NCBI RefSeq assembly: GCF_934754915.1
Contig: NZ_CAKVKB010000081.1
Coordinates: 1-16,751 of the forward strand
Length of the DNA: 16,751 nt
Origin: an uncultured Clostridium sp.
Lineage (GTDB): Bacteria; Bacillota; Clostridia; Clostridiales; Clostridiaceae
Direction: 5' to 3'
In this document: positions 6,825 to 13,526 of the stretch, one piece after another
Numbering within the stretch: position 1 is the stretch's first letter
How the letters are laid out: each line of letters starts with the position of its first letter
The notes under the pieces: model-generated
The model's input: the letters and a program-made list of their open reading frames with translations, nothing else
The model's database searches: none
What the model was told of the DNA's origin: nothing
Program-made: the position numbers and the translations under genes

Positions 6825-6858
6825 AGCAGAAATACACGGTCTATGAAGCAGATTTTTT
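6825..6858 (+). repeat. Dispersed repeat, copy 3 (3' part only)
   Basis: GCAGAAATACAC (from 6825) and GTCTATGAAGCAGATTTTTT closely match the 3' half of copy 1 near 2212-2247. The 5' half of the longer unit is absent. The hairpin possible in copy 1 is broken here, so the sequence rather than the fold is what is shared. Confidence 0.55.
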
Positions 6859-6872
6859 ATATATGCATATAG

Positions 6873-6949
6873 ATCATTATTTAAAAATTAAAGTCTTAGA
6901 AAATCCGTATGTAACACAATATCAATATCAATCATTATTTAAAAATTAA
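6873..6949. repeat. 19-bp direct repeat near the glycosyltransferase 3' end
   Basis: ATCATTATTTAAAAATTAA occurs at 6873-6891 and again, identically, at 6931-6949. The two copies start 58 bases apart. The second ends 2 bases before the stop codon of the minus-strand gene. Confidence 0.7.
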
Positions 6950-6951
6950 GG

Positions 6952-8424
6952 CTAATTGTCATTTGATGATTTTAAAGCTGTTACTGGTAGTATTGCAAAG
7001 ACATAATTAATTATATAAGCATATCTGCATTGATTTTCCAGGATTAATAACATTGCACCAAAACCACATAAGATAATATAGAATAAATTTATTATTCTAT
7101 TATCAATGTGATCCTCTTTATTAAACAGTCCCTTAATTATGAATAATAAAATTATTGCATAAACAAGCTGTGACCATAAGAGCCCTTTTCCGGATATATC
7201 AAAAATTATATCATTATCTTCAATTCCAATTTCAGACCAGTATGCACCAGAATTATCTCCATAAGCCCATTGAGTAGCAATTTTTTTTATAAAGAATCTA
7301 AAGAGTTCTGCTGGAGGAGTAGTTGTATATCTTTCTAAAATTCTTTCTTTACATATTTTAGAAAGAGTATCTTTATCAACAGTCTGTAATTTTCCGTCTA
7401 TAAATTCTGCATCTTCTGGATTCCAGCTTCCTCCGCTTTCAATGTTACTTCCCCTTACAGCAGAAGTAATACTTGGTTCACTTCCATCCCATAAATGTCT
7501 TTCTGTGATATCCATCTTTATAAGAATTGTTGAAACAGTAAAGAAAACAAGAATAAAAGAAATTATTAAAAATAATGAATTTCTGATTTTAGATAATACT
7601 TTTTCTTTGCTGTATATAAATATATACATTATATAAGCTATTAAAATTACATAAGCAACCATTCTGAATAAATGTCCTACAGATAAAAGAAGACCACTTA
7701 GAAGAAGTAAAAAGCAGTTATGTTTTTTTTCTAATACTAATATAAATAAATATATGCTTGCTAAATAAAATGGAATTGCTATGTTTTCAGAGCAGTATAC
7801 TGGAACATATAAAACTGCTGATGGAAGAATAGCAATAAAGAAAGTTCCAAGCAATATTTTTTTCTGGTCTTTAAAAATTTTATTGCATATAGCATAAACT
7901 AAAGCAATAGATATAGTTGATAAAACTACATTTAACATTTTCATTACAAAAAGCCCATTATCTCCAAAGAATTTTCTCATAACAGAAAACAATAATATAT
8001 ATGGAGTATTATGTGGAAATCTTGCAAAGTAACCAAGTCCTTTGAAAGGAGTTGTGTCACCCTGTAGAAGTCCTCCCGCAGCTTCATATATAGCTAAGAA
8101 ATCTGATACAGGATAACTTTTTGTTATAAGTGCCCATACAAGCCTTAAAATAAAGCCTAAAATAAGAATATAATAAAACATTATTTTCTTTTTGATTTTC
8201 TTATGAATACCATATATAAATGAACATGCTAATGCTATGTATAATAAGATGAGACTTATGCTTACATAGTTAGGATACTTAAAATTATTATACACAGTAG
8301 AAAATGTTGTAGCGAATACTATCAAAAAGATTATAAAAAGTAAACATACTACAAAATTTGTGAAATATAAGCTGAATTTACTAAGTGTATTTTCTTTTGA
8401 TCTGCTTAATGAATAGCCTTTCAT
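6952..8424 (-). CDS. GT-C membrane glycosyltransferase (ArnT/PMT-like)
   Basis: This 490-residue protein has about ten membrane helices. It shows the layout of GT-C enzymes that use polyprenyl-phosphate sugars. After the helix at ~81-99 comes the first outer loop with PVSDF (105-109), whose D108 is in the position of the usual catalytic acid. FPHNTPY (136-142) follows, like the conserved His/Pro segment of GT39/ArnT relatives. A large soluble loop (~300-395) is rich in Trp and charged residues. Acceptor and sugar cannot be read from sequence. An AAGGAG site sits 12 bases before the ATG. It faces the HAD-GtrA gene convergently, so it is not in that operon, though it could use the same lipid-linked sugar. 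Confidence 0.83.
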   Translation of the reverse strand: MKGYSLSRSKENTLSKFSLYFTNFVVCLLFIIFLIVFATTFSTVYNNFKYPNYVSISLILLYIALACSFIYGIHKKIKKKIMFYYILILGFILRLVWALITKSYPVSDFLAIYEAAGGLLQGDTTPFKGLGYFARFPHNTPYILLFSVMRKFFGDNGLFVMKMLNVVLSTISIALVYAICNKIFKDQKKILLGTFFIAILPSAVLYVPVYCSENIAIPFYLASIYLFILVLEKKHNCFLLLLSGLLLSVGHLFRMVAYVILIAYIMYIFIYSKEKVLSKIRNSLFLIISFILVFFTVSTILIKMDITERHLWDGSEPSITSAVRGSNIESGGSWNPEDAEFIDGKLQTVDKDTLSKICKERILERYTTTPPAELFRFFIKKIATQWAYGDNSGAYWSEIGIEDNDIIFDISGKGLLWSQLVYAIILLFIIKGLFNKEDHIDNRIINLFYIILCGFGAMLLILENQCRYAYIINYVFAILPVTALKSSNDN

Positions 8425-8513
8425 AAATATTTAAAACTCCTTGATATATAAATAATTTTAATATTGCCAAATTCACATCAATAATTAATGAAGATATTTA
8501 ACAATCAAATCTA

Positions 8514-8542
8514 ATTATAATACAAAGAAAGTAACAATACAA
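8514..8542 (-). promoter_or_regulatory. Possible promoter of the minus-strand glycosyltransferase gene
   Basis: On the minus strand a TATAAT -10 (8519-8514) is preceded, across 17 bases, by a weak -35 TTGTAT (8542-8537). The start point would be ~80 bases upstream of the ATG at 8424. The rest of the 8425-8763 divergent region is AT-rich. It has a TATAAT at 8648-8653 on the plus strand with no good -35. Confidence 0.4.
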
Positions 8543-8710
8543 AAGTGAAAATTATTGCTAAACAAATAAGTTTTCAGAAAATTTAGAGAAATAAAAAGGA
8601 TTTAACAAATATGAATAGAATTATTAATTATAAGGGTATAGGCTACATATAATATATTAAATATATAAAATTGAGCTGTTTTTTAGCAGGGTTTAAAGAT
8701 TAATGTACAT

Positions 8711-8734
8711 GAAAGGCAGGTGGCAGCCATTTTC
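8711..8734 (+). promoter_or_regulatory. GC-rich leader hairpin before the EF-G-like gene
   Basis: GAAA-GGC (8711-8717) can pair with GCC-(2-base bulge)-TTTC (8726-8734). The segment GGCAGGTGGCAGCC stands out in an otherwise AT-rich leader and lies ~30 bases before the start codon. Any regulatory role is speculative. Confidence 0.28.
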
Positions 8735-8763
8735 TAATAGAACTTTAGGACTTGGCAGAATTT

Positions 8764-10851
8764 ATGAGGAATTACACTATAAATAATTTAAGAAATGTAG
8801 GGCTTATAGGGCATAATGGTACAGGAAAGACTGCTTTAGCAGAGAGTATTTTGTATTATTCAAAGATAACCGATAGATTAGGAAAGATTGAAGATGGTAC
8901 AACAGTATTGGATTTTGATCCAGAAGAAAAAAAGAGAAAGTTTTCTATTTCTCTTTCAGTAGCTCCAGTTGAATTGGATAATGTTAAGATAAATATAGTT
9001 GATATTCCTGGTTATGCTGATTTTCAGGGAGAACTAATTCAAGGAATGAGAGCTGTAGACGTTGCTATGATTGTTGTCAGTGGGGTATCAGGAGTTAAAG
9101 CTGGTACAGAAAAAGCATGGGAATATTGTAATAAAATAAAATTACCAAGAACAATATTTATAAATAAATTAGATAGAGAAAATTCAAGTTTTGATAAAGT
9201 ACTTGATCAGTTAAATCAAAAATTTGGAATAAGTGTTGTTCCAATTCAATATCCAATAGGAAGTGAAGATAACTTTAAAGGAGTAATAAACATAATTTCT
9301 GAAAAAGCAAAAATATATGATGTAAATACAAAGGAAATAAAAACTGTTGATGTTCCTGAAGAATTAAAAGAAAAAGTTCATGACTGTAAAATAATGATTA
9401 TGGAATCAGTAGCAGAAACAGATGAAGCACTTTTAGATAAGTATTTCAATGAAGGAACTTTGACAGATGAGGAAATTTATAATGGACTTATTAAAGGATG
9501 TGCAAATGGTGATATTGCACCAGTTATGTGTGGAAGTGCACTAAAGGTTATTGGAATAGATACCTTGCTTGAAGATATTGTAGAATGTTTCCCTTCTCCT
9601 GAATATGCAATTCCACAAAAAGCTGTTGATGTAGAGAAAAATGAAGAGGTATTCATAGGTCTTGATGAAAAAAAGCCATTTTCAGCATTAGTGTTTAAGA
9701 CAATTGCAGATCCATTTGTAGGTAAAATTTCATTTTTCAGAGTTATGACTGGTGAAGCAGATGATGAAATGACAGTCATTAATACAAATAAGAATAAAAA
9801 TGAAAAATTATCACATATATTTTTCTTGAGAGGTAAGACTCAGATTCCTGCAAAGAAGATAATTGCAGGGGATATAGGAGCTATTTCAAAACTTCAATAC
9901 ACAAGCACTGGAGATACTTTATGCAGTCCAGAATTTAAAGTTATATATGATAAGATGAATTTCCCTAAGACAGTATGTTCAATGGCAGTTGTACCTAAAG
10001 CTAAGGGCGATGAGGATAAAATATCTCAATCACTATCTAAATTGAGGGAAGAGGATCCTGTATTTGAAATTTCAAGAGATATAGAAAATGCAGAAACTAT
10101 CATCTCTGGTCTAGGTGAAACACATATTAACATAATTGCAAGCAAGATAAAGAGTAAGTATGGTGTTGATATTAATTTAGATCTTCCTAAAGTTCCATAT
10201 AAAGAGACAATAAAGGGCTTTTCAGATGTTCAAGGTAAACATAAGAAACAGTCTGGAGGTCATGGACAATATGGAGATGTTATTATTAAATTTGAACCTA
10301 GGGATGATGGAAAAGATGATTTAGAATTTGTGGACAAAGTTGTTGGTGGAGCTGTTCCTAGAAACTTCATTCCAGCTGTAGAAAAAGGATTGAGGGAATG
10401 TATTTCACATGGAGTATTAGCTGGATGTCCAGTTATAGGCTTAAAGGCAACACTTCATGATGGTTCTTATCATTCAGTTGATTCATCTGAAATGGCATTT
10501 AAAATGGCAGCTTCAATAGCTTACAAAAAAGGATTAGAACAAGCTAAACCTATACTTTTAGAACCTATAATGCAGGTTGATGTATTAATACCAGATGAAT
10601 ATATGGGTGATGTAATAGCTGATATAAATAAGAAGAGGGGAAGAGTTATTGGAATGGAACCAGAAGGAGAAAAACAAAAGGTTATTGCAGAAATTCCAAT
10701 GGCAGAAATGAGAAAATATGCTACAGAATTACGTTCATTGACTCAGGGACGTGGTGTATTTTCAAAAGAATTTGTAAGATATGAAGAAGTTCCTGAAGCT
10801 GAAGTCAATAAAGTGATAGATATTATAAACAGTACTAAAAATAAGAATTGA
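8764..10851 (+). CDS. EF-G-2-like translational GTPase (EF-G paralogue)
   Basis: This 695-residue protein has the full EF-G domain order. The P-loop is GHNGTGKT (16-23) instead of AHIDAGKT. The switch II motif is DIPGYADF (80-87) instead of DTPGHVDF, so Tyr replaces the GTPase-activating His. NKLD (134-137) is the G4 motif and CGSALK (~258) the G5 motif. Domain IV is well conserved, with SGGHGQYGDV and DGSYHSVDSSEMAF. Domain V includes EPIMQVDVLIPDEYMGDV. The GYADF-type G domain fits the EF-G-2 class known from Thermus rather than the canonical translocase; the cellular role is poorly defined. ATG 8764 is preferred. An in-frame TTG at 8752 lies one base after AGGA, too close for normal initiation. 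Its neighbours suggest no functional link. Confidence 0.92.
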   Translation: MRNYTINNLRNVGLIGHNGTGKTALAESILYYSKITDRLGKIEDGTTVLDFDPEEKKRKFSISLSVAPVELDNVKINIVDIPGYADFQGELIQGMRAVDVAMIVVSGVSGVKAGTEKAWEYCNKIKLPRTIFINKLDRENSSFDKVLDQLNQKFGISVVPIQYPIGSEDNFKGVINIISEKAKIYDVNTKEIKTVDVPEELKEKVHDCKIMIMESVAETDEALLDKYFNEGTLTDEEIYNGLIKGCANGDIAPVMCGSALKVIGIDTLLEDIVECFPSPEYAIPQKAVDVEKNEEVFIGLDEKKPFSALVFKTIADPFVGKISFFRVMTGEADDEMTVINTNKNKNEKLSHIFFLRGKTQIPAKKIIAGDIGAISKLQYTSTGDTLCSPEFKVIYDKMNFPKTVCSMAVVPKAKGDEDKISQSLSKLREEDPVFEISRDIENAETIISGLGETHINIIASKIKSKYGVDINLDLPKVPYKETIKGFSDVQGKHKKQSGGHGQYGDVIIKFEPRDDGKDDLEFVDKVVGGAVPRNFIPAVEKGLRECISHGVLAGCPVIGLKATLHDGSYHSVDSSEMAFKMAASIAYKKGLEQAKPILLEPIMQVDVLIPDEYMGDVIADINKKRGRVIGMEPEGEKQKVIAEIPMAEMRKYATELRSLTQGRGVFSKEFVRYEEVPEAEVNKVIDIINSTKNKN

Positions 10852-10914
10852 TATTTAGAAAAAGCAAATCATGAAAATTCATAGAATGTAAGATGAATTT
10901 TGTGTAATATAGTA

Positions 10915-10958
10915 TATAAAAAAAGACAGCCTTTAAATTTTAGGCTGTCTTTTTTGTG
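10915..10958. terminator. Bidirectional terminator between convergent genes
   Basis: AAAAAAGACAGCCT (10919-10932) pairs perfectly with AGGCTGTCTTTTTT (10942-10955) around a 9-base loop. It serves the EF-G-like gene on plus and the flavoprotein gene on minus. Confidence 0.93.
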
Positions 10959-10972
10959 GTGAAATTAAAAAA

Positions 10973-12532
10973 TTAACATTTTTCATGATATTTCTTTTCA
11001 GTATTAACATTCCAGATATTATTTTTATCTTTTTTTCCTGTTATGATGTTATTTACACTTTCAAATGCTGTTATCATAGAGTGATCCATATTATTATATC
11101 TATGCTGACCATTTCTTCCAATACAATAGAGATTATCAAAGTTATCTACAAATTTAATTACTTTATCAATTTCTGTATATGTATCAAAATAAGCAGGATA
11201 TGCTTTCTTTACATGTTCTCTATGAAAATCTAATATTTCATTTTTATTATTTAATATTCCCATTTTTATAAGTTCATTTACAGCAAAATCAACACTTTCT
11301 TTTTCAGTCATATTCCAAAAGCTATCATTTTCATTGCAAAAATATTCAAGTCCAATCCAAACTGTATTGTTTATATCTTTTATCAGATATGGTGACCAGT
11401 TATTAAATATTTGTATGCGTCCAAGTTTAACTCCAATATCCTGAACATAAATCCAGCAGTCTGGAATGATATTGTTTATTGTTTTTATGGATGTTTCATT
11501 TATAAGATTCAATTTATTTACTAACAGACCAATTGTAACAAAATCTCTATATGGTAATCCTTTTGCTATATTAGATATTTTTTCAGGAACATTTTTATCA
11601 ATACTTTCAACAAGGTCCTTTAAGGGCATAGAAGAAAGAAAAATATCACCTTCTATAGTTAATAGCTCGTTATTTTCAGTATTTATATAATTAACTGCTG
11701 TAATTTTATCTGATTGAGATATTAATTTTGTTACTTTACTTCTTTTTAATATTTTCCCACCCATTTTCTCTATTTCGGCTGCAGCTGTTTCCCATAGTTG
11801 ACCTGGACCAAATTTAGGATAATAAAATTCTTCAATTAAAGATGTTTCAATATTTTTATTTTTGCCGTTAGATGTTCTTTTAATAATTATATCTTTTATA
11901 AGAGCTGTTATAGATAATCCTTTTACTCTTTGTTCACCCCAGTCTGGAGAAATGTCTCTTGGATGTCTTCCCCAGAGCTTTTCTGTATATCCTTCAAAGA
12001 ACATAGAATATAGAATTCTTCCAAATCTATTTATATAAAAATTTTCAAGATTAATCTCTTTTAATTTACATATTGTAGATTTTAAATAACTAAATCCAAC
12101 TTTTATTGTACGTATGAGACCTAAATTTTTAATTGTCTGATATTTCATAGTTACTGGATAATCAAAAAATTTTTTCTCATAATATATTCTTGAAATTCTA
12201 TTTCTTATAAGCATAACTTTATCTTCGATTTCTGGATCTGGACCATTTGGAGATAACTTTTTATTTCTTTTTAGAATAATGTCATCAAATGAATCTTTTC
12301 CTTGAATCGGCATAAGTTCATTCCACCATTTTTTAACTTTTTCGTCTTTGGAAAAGAATCTATGCCCACCGATATCCATTCTATTGCCATTATGATTTAT
12401 AGTTCTTGCTATTCCGCCAATTGCATCTGTTTCTTCTAGTATTATAACTTCATATTCTTTTGATTTTTTTAATAACTCATATGCAGCAGTTATACCTGCT
12501 GGTCCTGCACCAATGATGATTGCTTTTTTCAT
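10973..12532 (-). CDS. FAD-dependent oxidoreductase, UDP-galactopyranose-mutase-like
   Basis: This 519-residue soluble flavoprotein starts with a dinucleotide-binding loop, GAGPAG (8-13), then an acidic strand end (LEETDAIGG, 32-40). RMDIGGHRFF (51-60) is the Gly-Gly-His pattern shared by UDP-galactopyranose mutases and related NAD(P)/FAD oxidoreductases. The C-terminal GRNGQHRYNNMDHSMITAF completes the FAD site. It is longer than typical UGM (~370-400 residues), and the substrate is unknown: it may isomerise or oxidise a nucleotide or lipid-linked sugar. The ATG at 12532 fits a GGTGG site 8 bases upstream. The in-frame GTG at 12544 lies inside that site and is rejected. It follows the GtrB-like gene by 19 bases as the last gene of the operon. 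Confidence 0.85.
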   Translation of the reverse strand: MKKAIIIGAGPAGITAAYELLKKSKEYEVIILEETDAIGGIARTINHNGNRMDIGGHRFFSKDEKVKKWWNELMPIQGKDSFDDIILKRNKKLSPNGPDPEIEDKVMLIRNRISRIYYEKKFFDYPVTMKYQTIKNLGLIRTIKVGFSYLKSTICKLKEINLENFYINRFGRILYSMFFEGYTEKLWGRHPRDISPDWGEQRVKGLSITALIKDIIIKRTSNGKNKNIETSLIEEFYYPKFGPGQLWETAAAEIEKMGGKILKRSKVTKLISQSDKITAVNYINTENNELLTIEGDIFLSSMPLKDLVESIDKNVPEKISNIAKGLPYRDFVTIGLLVNKLNLINETSIKTINNIIPDCWIYVQDIGVKLGRIQIFNNWSPYLIKDINNTVWIGLEYFCNENDSFWNMTEKESVDFAVNELIKMGILNNKNEILDFHREHVKKAYPAYFDTYTEIDKVIKFVDNFDNLYCIGRNGQHRYNNMDHSMITAFESVNNIITGKKDKNNIWNVNTEKKYHEKC

Positions 12533-12551
12533 TTTTAATACCACCCATTGT

Positions 12552-13511
12552 TTATTTATTATTTTTAGTTAATAACTTGTCCATAATGATAAATCTAGGT
12601 CTTTGTTTTGTTTCACTGTATATTTTTCCTATATATTCACCTATAACACCTAGAGATAAGAGTTGTATTCCACCAAGAATCCATATTGAAATCGCTAAGG
12701 AAGTCCATCCTGATACAGTTTTTCCTAGAAGTTTAACAATTATGGTATAAATAAATACACATACACTGATACAAAAAATCATAAATCCAACAGCAGAAAT
12801 CATTCGTATGGGTTTTACACTTAATGATGTTATTCCATCTAATGCAAAGTACAACATTTTACATAAAGGATATTTAGATTCACCAGCAAATCTTTCATGT
12901 CTTTTATATTTTACAGTTGCCCATTTAAATCCTATTAGAGGGATAAGTCCTCTTAAAAATAGGTTTACTTCTTTAAAGTTGGCCAATTCATTTAAAACCC
13001 TTTTACTTAGAAGACGATAATCAGCATGATTACAAATACTTTCAACTCCTATTAGGTTCATAAATTTATAAAATGCCAAAGCAGTTGTCTTCTTAAAAAA
13101 GCTATCACATTCTCTTGATTCTCTTACACCATACACAATATCATTTCCTTCATAATACTTTTTAACAAATTCATTAATGATTTCAATGTCATCTTGAAGG
13201 TCAGCATCTAATGATATAACAATATCAGCATATTCTTTAACTGTGAGGAGTCCTGCAAGGAGAGCATTTTGATGTCCTCTGTTTCTAGAGAGGTTTATTC
13301 CACAATATATATCATTATTAGAATGAAGTTCTTTTATTATGTTCCATGTATTGTCAGATGAGCCATCATTAACAAAAACTATTTTGCTGTTTTTGGAAAT
13401 AATTTTGTTTTCAATCATTTCTTGAAGCTTAAAAAGCAGTCTTTTAGCTGTTTCTCTTATTACTTTTTCTTCATTGTAACAGGGAACAACTAAATATAAG
13501 ATTTCACACAT
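12552..13511 (-). CDS. GtrB/DPM1-like polyprenyl-phosphate glycosyltransferase (GT2)
   Basis: This 319-residue GT2 enzyme has its catalytic domain on the cytosolic face. Motifs are VVPCYNEE (8-15), VNDGSSDNT (47-55), the metal-binding LDADLQD (101-107), HADYRLLS (162-169) and RGLIPLIGF (187-195). Two C-terminal membrane helices (~235-262 and ~268-293) and GEYIGKIYSETKQRP (291-305) are typical of GtrB and bacterial DPM1-like enzymes. These make polyprenyl-phosphate-glucose, -mannose or related donors. An AAGGAG site lies 8 bases before ATG and directly abuts the PMT stop codon, 15 bases away, so translation is probably coupled. Its product is the likely donor for the adjacent PMT. The exact sugar cannot be read from sequence. 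Confidence 0.92.
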   Translation of the reverse strand: MCEILYLVVPCYNEEKVIRETAKRLLFKLQEMIENKIISKNSKIVFVNDGSSDNTWNIIKELHSNNDIYCGINLSRNRGHQNALLAGLLTVKEYADIVISLDADLQDDIEIINEFVKKYYEGNDIVYGVRESRECDSFFKKTTALAFYKFMNLIGVESICNHADYRLLSKRVLNELANFKEVNLFLRGLIPLIGFKWATVKYKRHERFAGESKYPLCKMLYFALDGITSLSVKPIRMISAVGFMIFCISVCVFIYTIIVKLLGKTVSGWTSLAISIWILGGIQLLSLGVIGEYIGKIYSETKQRPRFIIMDKLLTKNNK

Positions 13512-13526
13512 AATAAAGTCTCCTTC

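Noticed and set aside
8501..8518. Weak minus-strand similarity (TTAGATTTGATTGTTAA) to the R1/R2 leader repeat upstream of the GT-C gene
   Set aside because: Only a short AT-rich segment resembles the repeat and the other two blocks are missing, so chance cannot be excluded.
8752..8763. TTG start for the EF-G-like protein
   Set aside because: AGGA ends only one base before this TTG, too close for initiation. ATG 8764 gives the N-terminus expected for the family, although its own spacing is long.
12533..12544. GTG start extending the flavoprotein by four residues
   Set aside because: The GTG is part of the GGTGG ribosome binding site serving ATG 12532, which begins the expected KKAIIIGAGPAG N-terminus.
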